NCBI RefSeq assembly: GCF_047272945.1
Contig: NZ_JBKOPS010000008.1
Location: 62,001 to 126,000 of the forward strand
Direction: 5' to 3'
DNA: 64,000 nt
From: Rubrolithibacter danxiaensis
GTDB taxonomy: Bacteria; Bacteroidota; Bacteroidia; Sphingobacteriales; Sphingobacteriaceae
Shown here in pieces: positions 52,001 to 60,267 of the stretch. Under the pieces are notes generated by a model. That model did not search any database and had not been told where the DNA came from. It saw only the letters and a program-made list of their open reading frames with translations. Positions within the stretch are counted from its first letter, which is position 1; each line of letters opens with the position of its first letter. The position numbers and the translations under genes were made by a program.

Positions 52001-52392
52001 GTTAATTCCTCCCCTTTCACCTCTTGCATGGAATACGATAATTTGCGGATTTCCTTTTTCTGTCCGAAAGCCGTTACTACCACTTCTCCAAGTGATTGAG
52101 AATCTTCAGAAAGCGTTACAGTTAAGGTTGTGTTTGTCCCTACAGGAACTTCTTTTGGTGTATAGCCCAAGAAAGAGAATTTAAGCACCGCATTTGCATT
52201 CACGCTTAACGTAAATGTACCGTTCACATTTGTTTGCGTGCCGTTTGTAGTTCCCTTTTCAATTACACTCACTCCGGGTATTGCTTCTCCCCGGGCATCT
52301 TTAACAGTTCCGGTAACGGTTTTCCGGACCTGCGCAAATCCCAGAGAACACTCCAGGATTGTCAGTAAAATGATTAGCAGTTTTTTTCTCAT
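49048..52392 (-). CDS. SusC/RagA family TonB-linked outer-membrane receptor
   Basis: A 1114-residue TonB-dependent transporter. Signal peptide to about residue 20, a carboxypeptidase-like regulatory domain 25-95 (TGTVKDARGEAIPGVSVIEKG), the TonB-box zone VVVTAFGQKKEIRKLSYS, the plug (VNSLQGKVAGVMINQGASG, RIRIRGNSS, PLFVIDGVLI), then a long beta-barrel ending with SIGFGINAKF. With SusD it imports oligosaccharides. Adjacent fucosidases and a PNGase-like gene point to complex or fucosylated glycans. Its start is divergent from nothing but lies 45 bases from the ROK gene stop, so the ROK gene and susC-susD may be one transcript. Confidence 0.95.
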   Translation of the reverse strand: MRKKLLIILLTILECSLGFAQVRKTVTGTVKDARGEAIPGVSVIEKGTTNGTQTNVNGTFTLSVNANAVLKFSFLGYTPKEVPVGTNTTLTVTLSEDSQSLGEVVVTAFGQKKEIRKLSYSMQEVKGEELTRANNANIVNSLQGKVAGVMINQGASGPQSSSRIRIRGNSSISTSGSSSTQPLFVIDGVLIKPGTTGADSWGGNQDFGNIMKDLNPDDYESISVLKGAPATALYGSDALNGVILITTKKGVARKGLGVSLSHTSSFDDAYKLYDLQDEFGGGISTTWQKNAQGVDMVDKDNGQFYSFGPKIDGHMVQDIDGRMVEWKANKPLDFFQTGRYINTNVALEGGSENTTFRFSYSNLYNNSIMPENSLKRNNFSLRATQKVSKFLNLDASIVYVDNNIDNPASQGGSDNPLFRLTYYRPRTMDIDYWKNHYIDTELGGRTTNNVSQKDPYNISNFLWNIYQIDNTQRENNFRANVDLTATITPWLNALLRSNINLVNTEQEYKELGRDVNFAGGNYWFSQINSKQSRIQLLLNGSRNLSKDLELSLSAGGETNRDLGGKYNRAITKGGLNIPGQFVISNGKEGIQGEARSLPEKRLDALYAFGDITYKNMLTFNFSARNDWSSALTYANGAGTYNYFYPSAGLAWTFTEMDMFKWQPLTSGKLRVSYGYAGRDTDPFYLNRTGFYSQLGTFDAPGGTYPIYSYVNGTLGNFNIKPELSKEFEIGTNLRFLNNRIDLDFTYYKKNTTNQILELPVPIESGASSRIVNAGNIQNQGIEILLNTVPVKSKNFEWSSSFNFSRNRNKILELAEGITSKDLELAFGNDVRAVAQVGKDYGTIVTGYGFASYQKRDAAGNPVASPSNGKKVIGLPSGGWGYTYLRNAAYDGSTKELGTMMENFLVSNINSFRYKDFTVGIQLDAKIGGLMASATHQYGGANGSLQSSLFGRDKEHGGVEYVDDNGVTQFDGIIPDGVFQDGITVDVNNQTIDLGGMSYAEAVEKGYVKPKPAYQYYDDLTQWGTGIREYSVFENSWVAVREVSVNYRVPVKFSSKIGVSNLSLTATGRNLGYLYNTTKDGINPEGIFTNRQAGFAEYGGWPYVRSIGFGINAKF

Positions 52393-52437
52393 AATTTAGT
52401 TAATTAGTTGTTAGCGTAAATTTTTGCATTTATTTTA

Positions 52438-53685
52438 TTATTGGATTTGAAGGTGTTTTTCTTTTTTTCGTAAGCCTGCTTCCGATTTAGGTGAATGCCT
52501 GCCCAGACATTCAATAACCAGGCTGGCCGCCCCTATAAGAGCAGCATTTGACCCCAACTGGGATATTTGTAATTCAGTACTGTCTGCCAAACGCGGAATA
52601 GCATATTTATTAAGCGCTTGTTGAATAGATGCTGATAATATCTTACCTACTGCAGCACCACGTCCGCTGAGGATTATAACCGCAGGATTAATAATATGAA
52701 TTAAGATGGCTAAGCCAATACCGATAGCGTAACCCGCATCAGAAAGCAGCTCGATAGCAAACTGATCTCCTTTATTTGCCGCCTCCATAATTACATCACC
52801 CGGCAATTTAGATTGGTCTTTAAGTTCCTGCTGAAGACTGGATATACGTCCGCTTTCTATCCCATCAAGGGCTTTTTTAGCAACTACCAGCAACGAAGCC
52901 TCTGTTTCAAGACAGCCCCTTTTACCACAGTTACATAATTTACCTTCTGTGGAAGTTGGAATATGACTAAACTCTCCGGCGAACCCGGTATGCCCACGGA
53001 ATATTTCTCCATTCAAAATCATCCCCAAGCCAATACCCCAGGCAACGTTTACCACCATAACATTTTGCTTTAGCCTGGCCAATCCAAATCGTAATTCGGC
53101 TAAAGCGATCAGGCAAGAGTCGTTATCAATATAAACAGGCAAATCAGTTCTGTCTGAAATATACTTTTGCAAACTCTGGCCCCCTGCCTCAAGAAACGAA
53201 TAGTTAATTCCTTTTTTAACATCTACAAAACCAGGCATGCTAATGCCAATGCCTATAATTTTTTCTTTTGAAAAACCAGATTGTGATATATAGGAATTGA
53301 TCAGTTCAGTAAGGACAGGTAATGCATCGGGATTATTTTCCAATTCCAGTTCGTGCATTTCAATCTCTGACACTTGGTTATTCATCAGGTCATAAATTAC
53401 AATATGCGTTGAAAGCTGATCGATTGCTACTGCTACTATTAATTTTTCGTGTGGCTTTAAAGAATACATTAACGGCCTGCGCCCTCCGCTAGAAGGACCA
53501 AAACCATATTCTATCACATAATTTTCTTCAATTAATTCCGCCACCACTTTTGTTACAACAGGCAGGCTTTTCTTAGTCCGCAGGCTCAAATCTGCACAGG
53601 AAAGCATTTTGTCAAAATACAGTTCTTTCAGAACCCGCTGCTTTAAACGGTCATGTTTATGCTCAGTGCTCCCCTTAGGACTCAT
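52438..53685 (-). CDS. ROK family transcriptional regulator (copy 1)
   Basis: A 415-residue sugar-sensing repressor. N-terminal winged helix about residues 12-60 (LKELYFDKMLSCADLSLRTK, VVTKVVAELIEENYVIE), then a ROK fold. The kinase DxGGT loop is replaced by AIDQLSTHIVIYDL, so it is a regulator, not a kinase. Zinc site: H241 in GEFSHIP and C251-x-C253-x4-C258 (CNCGKRGCLE). It is clearly paralogous to the ROK gene at 58793. It sits at the head of the susC-susD strand and shares a 215-bp divergent region with the fucosidase genes. Confidence 0.92.
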   Translation of the reverse strand: MSPKGSTEHKHDRLKQRVLKELYFDKMLSCADLSLRTKKSLPVVTKVVAELIEENYVIEYGFGPSSGGRRPLMYSLKPHEKLIVAVAIDQLSTHIVIYDLMNNQVSEIEMHELELENNPDALPVLTELINSYISQSGFSKEKIIGIGISMPGFVDVKKGINYSFLEAGGQSLQKYISDRTDLPVYIDNDSCLIALAELRFGLARLKQNVMVVNVAWGIGLGMILNGEIFRGHTGFAGEFSHIPTSTEGKLCNCGKRGCLETEASLLVVAKKALDGIESGRISSLQQELKDQSKLPGDVIMEAANKGDQFAIELLSDAGYAIGIGLAILIHIINPAVIILSGRGAAVGKILSASIQQALNKYAIPRLADSTELQISQLGSNAALIGAASLVIECLGRHSPKSEAGLRKKEKHLQIQ

Positions 53686-53900
53686 TAAATTAAGTTGGTT
53701 AGTATTTTAAATATTATTGGCTAAATATAGAGTGTATTTTAAAAATAAAAAAAACTTTTTACAAAAATTTAATAAGTTTTTAATACATACAAAAAATATC
53801 TATCATTGCTTATACAAGTCTTTCATACATTTTATTCTTATATTATATGGAGGCTACAAACAAGGATTAGGGATTTAAATGCCTATTAAAACGAGATAGA
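53686..53900. promoter_or_regulatory. Divergent promoter region of the glycan locus
   Basis: A very AT-rich 215-bp gap between ROK copy 1 and the first fucosidase. It contains AAAAATTTAATAA at 53763-53775, which recurs at 58734-58746 before ROK copy 2. Several long A- and T-runs are present, so the match may be chance. Confidence 0.4.
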
Positions 53901-55334
53901 ATGAGAAAAAAACTATTTTCAGGATTAATCCTGCTAAGTGTGTTTACAACTTCAGTTAGCGCTCAGCCTAATGTACACAGCCAATCTACCAAATACGAAT
54001 GGCCTTCAGAACCGGAGGTAAGAGAGAAACTGGATAAATGGCAGGATCAGAAATTTGGGATGATCATTCATTGGGGAGTATATTCTGTACCCGGAATGAT
54101 CGAATCCTGGGCATTATGCTCTGAAGATTGGATTGAGCGGGACAGCACCTTATCCTATGGAGACTTTAAAAAATGGTACTGGGGTCTCAGCAAATCATTT
54201 AATCCTGTAAAATTTAATCCTGAACAATGGGCCAGGGCCGGGAAAGACGCAGGCATGCGCTATATGGTGTTTACTACTAAACATCATGATGGCTTTAACA
54301 TGTTTGATACAAAGGAAACGGATTATAAAATAACCAACGGTCCTTTCAAAAAAAATCCACGTGCTGATGTTGCGAAGTATGTTTTTGAAGCATTCAGGAA
54401 ACAGGATTTTATGATTGGAGCATATTTTTCAAAACCAGACTGGCATTGTGAATACTTCTGGTGGCCAAAATATGCAACACCTAACAGAAATGTGAACTAC
54501 GATATACGTAAGTATCCCGACCGGTGGAACAAATACAAACAATTCACTTACAACCAGTTGAGTGAATTGATGCATAATTATGGATCGGTGGATGTTTTAT
54601 GGTTAGACGGCGGTTGGGTGAGGCCAAAAGAAACAGTGAATGAAGAAGTTTTATCCTGGGGAGCGCCTATTCCTGAATTCAGCCAGGAAATTGATATGCC
54701 AAAGATTGCATCTATGGCCCGGGAAGCACAACCTGGTATTCTGATAGTAGACCGAACAGTTCACGGACCTTATGAAAACTACCAGACACCTGAACAAACA
54801 ATTCCAAAAAAACAGTTGAACAACCCGTGGGAGAGCTGCATGACACTTGGCAATGCCTGGGGCTTTGTTCCAAATGATCAATATAAATCCGCAGCCCGAG
54901 TTATTCAATCACTAATTGAAGTAACTGCAAAAGGCGGAAGTTTACTTTTAGGAATTGGCCCAAAAGCAGATGGCACGTTGCCTGAGGAAGTCGTTAATCG
55001 TTTAGAAGAAATTGGCCGTTGGATGAAGGTAAACGGGGAAGCGATTTATAATACCCGTATTACTGAAAAGTATCATGAAGGAAATACATGGTTTACACAA
55101 AGTAAAAATGGCAATACTAAATATGCGTTAATATGTATTCCAGAAGGGCAATCAACTCCACCGGTAGTAGAATGGACAGGCAACAGTCCTGAAAAAGGAG
55201 CGGAAATAAAATTTCTGCAAACCGGAAAACCCGTTAAATGGAAAAAGGAAGGTGAAAAAGTAAAAATATGGCTTCCAAAAAGTGTAAGGAACACGTATAC
55301 TCCTGCACTGGCCTTTTCAATAAATACACCTTAA
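53901..55334 (+). CDS. Alpha-L-fucosidase, GH29 (copy 1)
   Basis: A 477-residue exported glycoside hydrolase that removes alpha-linked L-fucose with retention. Signal peptide MRKKLFSGLILLSVFTTSVS. The GH29 barrel shows KFGMIIHWGVYSVPG (HWG 57-59), YMVFTTKHHDGFNMFD (HHDG 128-131), the nucleophile Asp236 in VLWLDGGW, and GGSLLLGIGPKADG followed by GRWMKVNGEAIYNT. It is first in an operon with a PNGase F-like gene and a second fucosidase. Confidence 0.94.
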   Translation: MRKKLFSGLILLSVFTTSVSAQPNVHSQSTKYEWPSEPEVREKLDKWQDQKFGMIIHWGVYSVPGMIESWALCSEDWIERDSTLSYGDFKKWYWGLSKSFNPVKFNPEQWARAGKDAGMRYMVFTTKHHDGFNMFDTKETDYKITNGPFKKNPRADVAKYVFEAFRKQDFMIGAYFSKPDWHCEYFWWPKYATPNRNVNYDIRKYPDRWNKYKQFTYNQLSELMHNYGSVDVLWLDGGWVRPKETVNEEVLSWGAPIPEFSQEIDMPKIASMAREAQPGILIVDRTVHGPYENYQTPEQTIPKKQLNNPWESCMTLGNAWGFVPNDQYKSAARVIQSLIEVTAKGGSLLLGIGPKADGTLPEEVVNRLEEIGRWMKVNGEAIYNTRITEKYHEGNTWFTQSKNGNTKYALICIPEGQSTPPVVEWTGNSPEKGAEIKFLQTGKPVKWKKEGEKVKIWLPKSVRNTYTPALAFSINTP

Positions 55335-55372
55335 TATTCAATCAATTTAACCTCAACCATCATATCCACATA

Positions 55373-57319
55373 ATGAACCAAAAATCATATAGCTCATGGA
55401 GGGATTTAAGGACTCCTTTCGTGTGTTTTCTTCTAATACTTTTTACAATTACAAGCAGGGCTGCCGATACCCTTCATGTAGTTACTCATAACAAATTAAC
55501 AATAGTAACCGATCCGGCAAAAGGTTTTAAAATTTACAAAGCATGGGGGAAGTTTCCCTCAGCTAACGTTCCGATAAGAAAAATAAAGCTAAAAGTACGT
55601 TTGGGCTGCCCTGATAGTATGCGTTGCGCCGACTGGGATTATAAAGATCATATCACCATTCGGAGAAAAGGCGGCATAAATGGTGTCTCGCAGGACTATG
55701 AGATAGCCCGCATGCTAACTCCTTATGGCGGTGCTTTTAGTAAAGACTGGAACTTCACCTGGGAAGTAGATATAACAGATTTCAGCATGCTCTTACGAGA
55801 TTCTGTTGAAATTGAGTATAACCACACGGGCTATGAGCCTAATCAGGACAGAGGCTGGAGTGTTACTTTAGATTTTGAGATTGTAAAAGGGAAACCGGTA
55901 TGGGAGCCTGTGAGCATTCAAAAAATTTATGATGATGCCTACCGGTATGGAGACAGCACAAATAATATCGAAAACGCGTTGAAGCCTGTGTCTTTTAACA
56001 CCCGACAAGAAGCAGATTTTGCCCGCTTGCGAATTGTTCAAACCGGACATGGAATGGATAAACCGGATAATTGTGCAGAGTTCTGCAATAAATACCGCGA
56101 AATCTGGTTTGACGGTAAATTAATTGATATGAAATCTATCTGGAAACAATGTGGCACAAATCCCTTATACCCACAGGCCGGTACCTGGATTTACGACAGG
56201 GCAAACTGGTGCCCTGGTAATTTAATGCAGCCGGATATTTATGATCTAAATGTGCGTGGCAACAGGCAGCATACCATTGATATTAATATGCAGAATTACA
56301 TTTCAACGGATCCAAGCGCTCAGGAAGTAATTTCAGCCTACCTTATAAAATACAAAAAAGCAATCAATAAAAATGACGTTGCTATAGAAGATATTATTAA
56401 TCCATCGCTAAAAGATATATACAAACGCGTTAATCCTTCAGCTTTCCAGGCCCGTATCCTGGTAAAAAACCTGGGAGAAAATCCGGTAAAACAACTGCGT
56501 ATCCGTTATGGAACTAAAGGATCTCAAAAAAAACAGTTCAATTGGAATGGGATGCTGGCGGCAGGTAAAACAGACACAATTGTGTTGCCCGGCGTCATTT
56601 CCGCAAAAGCGGGATTAAACTATTTCGAAACAGAACTGCTGTTGCCCAACGGTAAAAAGGATGAATATCCGGCAGATAATAAAATGACCAGCCAGTTTGA
56701 AGCGGTTCCCGTACACGGCAACAGCCTTGTTATTTATTTGCTTACCAATAATCAACCCGAACAAAACGGCTACAGAATTACAAATAGTGAAGGGAAAACG
56801 GTATCGGAAAAACTTCCCGGTTCTTTAAAGGCAAACACGCTTTATCGTGATACTATTTCTTTATCAAAGGGTTATTACCAGTTTTTCTTATCAGATACAG
56901 CAGGAAACGGGCTGGAGTTCTGGGCAAATCCCAGGGGAGGCCGCGGCAAAGTACATTTACTGGATAGTGCAGGAAATATAATTAAAGATTTTGAGTCAGA
57001 TTTTGGTTCGTCTGTTCAGTACGAATTTAAAGTAGGTGCTCCAATAACGCCGGTTACCGCCCAAACTTCGTTCGGGCTATATCCTACACGAATTAAAGAC
57101 AAAACGACTTTAGATTACTATTCAAACTTCCCTGAAGACGTACTTGTGCAGATTGTTACTGACCCGGGAGATAAAGTTGTAGAAGAGCATACTTATGCTC
57201 AGTTAAAAGAAGGCATGTTTACCTATGATCTGAGCCGCTTTCCTAAAGGCCGCTTTTACCTGAAGGTTTTTATTAAGGGAGAAGAGAAGTTTAAAAAACG
57301 AATACGATTAAAAGAATAA
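55373..57319 (+). CDS. PNGase F-like peptide:N-glycosidase with probable T9SS sorting tail
   Basis: A 648-residue exported protein, from ATG 55373 (the longer frame overlaps the fucosidase gene). After the signal peptide (to ~31), two jelly-rolls match PNGase F: RLGCPDSMRCADWDYKDH holds Asp89, equivalent to catalytic Asp60; DNCAEFCNKYREIWF holds Glu236, equivalent to Glu206; and YDRANWCPGN keeps the Arg and Trp. The position of PNGase F Glu118 appears to be His151 (EYNHTGY). The region 330-560 is an additional beta domain. The last ~80 residues (GLYPTRIKDKTTLDYYSN to KKRIRLKE) resemble a type IX secretion C-terminal domain. It would release N-glycans from glycoproteins outside the cell. Confidence 0.9.
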   Translation: MNQKSYSSWRDLRTPFVCFLLILFTITSRAADTLHVVTHNKLTIVTDPAKGFKIYKAWGKFPSANVPIRKIKLKVRLGCPDSMRCADWDYKDHITIRRKGGINGVSQDYEIARMLTPYGGAFSKDWNFTWEVDITDFSMLLRDSVEIEYNHTGYEPNQDRGWSVTLDFEIVKGKPVWEPVSIQKIYDDAYRYGDSTNNIENALKPVSFNTRQEADFARLRIVQTGHGMDKPDNCAEFCNKYREIWFDGKLIDMKSIWKQCGTNPLYPQAGTWIYDRANWCPGNLMQPDIYDLNVRGNRQHTIDINMQNYISTDPSAQEVISAYLIKYKKAINKNDVAIEDIINPSLKDIYKRVNPSAFQARILVKNLGENPVKQLRIRYGTKGSQKKQFNWNGMLAAGKTDTIVLPGVISAKAGLNYFETELLLPNGKKDEYPADNKMTSQFEAVPVHGNSLVIYLLTNNQPEQNGYRITNSEGKTVSEKLPGSLKANTLYRDTISLSKGYYQFFLSDTAGNGLEFWANPRGGRGKVHLLDSAGNIIKDFESDFGSSVQYEFKVGAPITPVTAQTSFGLYPTRIKDKTTLDYYSNFPEDVLVQIVTDPGDKVVEEHTYAQLKEGMFTYDLSRFPKGRFYLKVFIKGEEKFKKRIRLKE

Positions 57320-57330
57320 TTAAAACAACA

Positions 57331-58668
57331 ATGAAATTAATTGGTAAAATAACTTCGGTCATTATTTTAACTGCTGCTTCTGTAGCTGTAAATGCACAAT
57401 CGAAAATAAATCCAGATTCTATCAGGAATAAAATGCAATGGTTTGCAGATGCCAAACTTGGCATATTTATCCATTGGGGAATCTATTCAGTAAACGGTAT
57501 AGATGAGAGCTGGAGTTTCTATAATAAAAAGATAAGCCACCCAGATTACATGAAACAGCTGAAGGGCTTTACCGCTTCAAACTATAAACCTGAAGAATGG
57601 GCTTCGTTAATAAAAGAAAGCGGCGCCCGTTACGCAGTAGTTACCACAAAACACCATGATGGAGTAGCTCTTTGGCCTACTAAAGAAAAGCATTACAGCG
57701 TAGTAAAAAACACCCCCGCCAAAAGAGACCTGCTAACTCCGCTTTATAAGGCATTAGATAAAGAAGGTATTAAAAGAGGTGCATACTTCTCTTTAATAGA
57801 CTGGAGCTATACTGATTATCCTGCCTTCACTAAAGACAGTGTACGATATAAAATCGGTGATTCCCCACAGCGCTGGCAACGGTTTCTGCATTTCAATCAG
57901 GCACAAATAAATGAGCTTAATAAAGCTTTTAAACCCGACTTATGGTGGTTTGACGGCGATTGGGAACATTCTGCAGAAGAATGGCAGGCATCCGCCATCA
58001 GGCAAAACATTTTAAAAATCAATCCTGCTGCCATAATAAATGGTCGTTTACAGGGATACGGGGATTACGACACCCCCGAGCAGAATTTCCCGGTAACACG
58101 GCCAAAGTACAATTGGTGGGAATTGTGTATGACCATCAATAATAACTGGGGTTATCAGCCACAGGACACAGCATGGAAAACTCCGTATGAAGTTATTACT
58201 ATTTTTGCCGATGCCATTAGTAACGGAGGCAATATGTTACTAGATATTGGCCCAAAAGAAGACGGAACAATTCCTCCCCAACAGGTTCATGTTTTAAAAG
58301 AACTGGGCAAATGGAACAGGAAACACGAAGAAGCCATTTTCAACACACTTGGCGGATTACCGCAAGGTCATTTTTATGGCCCAACTACGTTATCTAAAGA
58401 TTCCACTACACTTTATTTGTTTCTTCCGGGAAAGGCTTCAGGGAATATTGTAGTAAAAGGATTAAAAAATAACATTAAAAAAATAAGGGTTTTAGGCACT
58501 TCTGCCACACTGCAGCATAAAATTGTAGGTAAAATTTCCTGGAGCCCGGTGCCAGGCCTGGTTTATATCCAGGTACCGGAGGATGTACAGGACGAATACA
58601 TGTCTGTCCTGGCAGTTGAGTTAGACAAACCGCTAAGTTTATATAAAGGGCAGGGCGGGTTAAATTAA
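57331..58668 (+). CDS. Alpha-L-fucosidase, GH29 (copy 2)
   Basis: A 445-residue exported GH29 enzyme, only 11 bases after the PNGase-like gene. Signal peptide to about residue 23. Motifs: KLGIFIHWGIYSVNG (HWG 48-50), YAVVTTKHHDGVALWP (HHDG 108-111), nucleophile Asp208 in DLWWFDGDWEH and NGGNMLLDIGPKEDG. It is clearly diverged from copy 1, so the pair may split linkages such as core and antennal fucose. The linkage cannot be read from sequence. Confidence 0.94.
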   Translation: MKLIGKITSVIILTAASVAVNAQSKINPDSIRNKMQWFADAKLGIFIHWGIYSVNGIDESWSFYNKKISHPDYMKQLKGFTASNYKPEEWASLIKESGARYAVVTTKHHDGVALWPTKEKHYSVVKNTPAKRDLLTPLYKALDKEGIKRGAYFSLIDWSYTDYPAFTKDSVRYKIGDSPQRWQRFLHFNQAQINELNKAFKPDLWWFDGDWEHSAEEWQASAIRQNILKINPAAIINGRLQGYGDYDTPEQNFPVTRPKYNWWELCMTINNNWGYQPQDTAWKTPYEVITIFADAISNGGNMLLDIGPKEDGTIPPQQVHVLKELGKWNRKHEEAIFNTLGGLPQGHFYGPTTLSKDSTTLYLFLPGKASGNIVVKGLKNNIKKIRVLGTSATLQHKIVGKISWSPVPGLVYIQVPEDVQDEYMSVLAVELDKPLSLYKGQGGLN

Positions 58669-58792
58669 TGCAAGCTTAAGCAAGAGAAAATACAGTTTTC
58701 TATTAAAGGTTAAAATCAAGCTATTGCCATTTAAAAAATTTAATAAAAGTATTATATCTTAGTAAAACTCTTTCTAAGTAATTTTTTGTTAT

Positions 58793-60001
58793 ATGGGAAA
58801 ATCAGATGGGTATAGAAGAAAAATAATAAAAGAGCTTTATTTTGGCAATACCCTTTCGTGTGCAGAATTAAGTAATTGTATCAACAAAAGCCTTCCTCTA
58901 ACAACCAAGATATTAAACGAGCAAATTAAAGAAGGTTACGTGGTAGAAACCGGCTATGCTCCGTCTACAGGCGGACGCCGGCCAATCATGTATTCGCTCA
59001 AAGAAGATGTATTATACGTTATTTCGGTAGCAATGGATCAGTTTGTAACACGGATTGCTATAATGGATGTGCAGAACAGATTCGTAAAACCTGTAGAGAT
59101 AGTTGAGCTGCCCTTATCAAATAACCCGGAATCTTTAACAAAATTAACAGAAGTAATTGCAGATGCAGTTGAGAAATGGGACATCCCAAAAGATAAAATT
59201 GTTGGTATCGGTATCGGAATGCCTGGCTTTATTGATATTAAAAAAGGGATCAATTATTCTTTTTTAAAAACAGATGGCAGAAGCATAACTGAAATTATTG
59301 AAAAAGAAGTTGGCTTACCTGTGTTTATTGACAATGACTCCAGCTTAATAGCTCTGGCTGAATCAAGATTTGGGGTTGCCCACGGCAAAAACAATGTGAT
59401 GGTAATAAATATTGGGTGGGGAGTGGGACTTGGTATGCTGCTGGATGGCAAACTTTTTAGAGGAGAGAATGGCCTTGCAGGTGAGTTTAGCCACATTCCG
59501 GTTTTTAATAACAATAAGTTATGCAGCTGCGGTAAAAGCGGCTGCCTTGAAACAGAAACATCTTTACTTGTTGTGGCAGAAAAGGCCTTGCAGGGATTAG
59601 AGCAGGGCAAGCTATCTCTTATTAAAGATGTAACGTTAGAACATATCGAAGAAACTACAAACGCAATTATTGAAGCAGCACTTAAAGGCGATAAGTTTGC
59701 CATAGAGCTTTTTTCTGAAACGGGTTATAATATTGGAAGAGGCGCTGCTATCCTCATTCATCTGCTTAACCCGGCACTTATCGTATTAAGCGGAAGAGGG
59801 TCGGTAGCCGGAAAGCTGTGGCTGGCTCCTATACAACAGGCAATTAATGAACATTGTATTCCTAAAATAGCAGAAAATACCGAAATAAAAATTTCGTCGT
59901 TAGGTTATCATGCTGAGTTAACAGGAGCTGCTGCATTGGTAATGGAAAATTACGATAAGATTAACCGTTCGAAAACCGTAACAGAGGCAATAGCAGTGTG
60001 A
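58793..60001 (+). CDS. ROK family transcriptional regulator (copy 2)
   Basis: A 402-residue paralogue of the ROK regulator at 52438. Same plan: winged helix RRKIIKELYFGNTLSCAELS, regulator-type AMDQFVTRIAIMDV in place of the kinase DxGGT motif, MPGFIDIKKGINYSFL, GEFSHIP and zinc motif CSCGKSGCLE. Both copies align without gaps over most of their length, with many identical stretches such as PSTGGRRPxMYSLK and IDNDSxLIALAExRFG. It closes the fucosidase operon region, 124 bases after copy 2 of the fucosidase. Confidence 0.92.
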   Translation: MGKSDGYRRKIIKELYFGNTLSCAELSNCINKSLPLTTKILNEQIKEGYVVETGYAPSTGGRRPIMYSLKEDVLYVISVAMDQFVTRIAIMDVQNRFVKPVEIVELPLSNNPESLTKLTEVIADAVEKWDIPKDKIVGIGIGMPGFIDIKKGINYSFLKTDGRSITEIIEKEVGLPVFIDNDSSLIALAESRFGVAHGKNNVMVINIGWGVGLGMLLDGKLFRGENGLAGEFSHIPVFNNNKLCSCGKSGCLETETSLLVVAEKALQGLEQGKLSLIKDVTLEHIEETTNAIIEAALKGDKFAIELFSETGYNIGRGAAILIHLLNPALIVLSGRGSVAGKLWLAPIQQAINEHCIPKIAENTEIKISSLGYHAELTGAAALVMENYDKINRSKTVTEAIAV

Positions 60002-60094
60002 TACGCATTAACTATACTAAAGAAATTTAAGCTAAAACTATCGCATTGTAGTTCAGAAGATTTCCATTTGTAATTCTTGAAATTGGTGCAGGCT

Positions 60095-60250
60095 TTAATC
60101 TCTGGCTTTTTTTGATACCGTTAATCCAATTATAATCCCGGCTATTACACCGAAAGCTACTCCCATTGCAATGTTATGCAATGCTACTCCAAATCCGGCT
60201 CCAACTCCTGTAAAGATTGCAATGGAGAAACCTAATTTTTTTCCTTTCAT
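60095..60250 (-). CDS. Small glycine-zipper membrane protein (51 aa)
   Basis: A 51-residue ORF starting ATG 60248-60250 (minus) and ending TAA 60095-60097. The product begins MKGKKLGFSIAIFTGVG and has two hydrophobic helices with regular Gly spacing (GVGAGFGVALHNIAMGVAFG and GVIAGIIIGLTV) and a basic end SKKARD. This pattern is typical of glycine-zipper membrane peptides that oligomerise. Coding is supported by composition and helix pattern; no homologue search was possible. Seventeen bases separate it from the next minus-strand gene upstream. Confidence 0.6.
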   Translation of the reverse strand: MKGKKLGFSIAIFTGVGAGFGVALHNIAMGVAFGVIAGIIIGLTVSKKARD

Positions 60251-60267
60251 TTATTTGTCAACTAAAA

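Noticed and set aside
45443..52392. SusC-SusD and the redox genes as one operon
   Set aside because: All are on the minus strand, but the 38-nt palindrome at 47361-47398 is a strong candidate terminator, and the redoxin gene has room for its own promoter.
55268..55372. Longer start for the PNGase F-like gene
   Set aside because: It overlaps the end of the fucosidase gene and would hide the signal peptide; ATG at 55373 is better.
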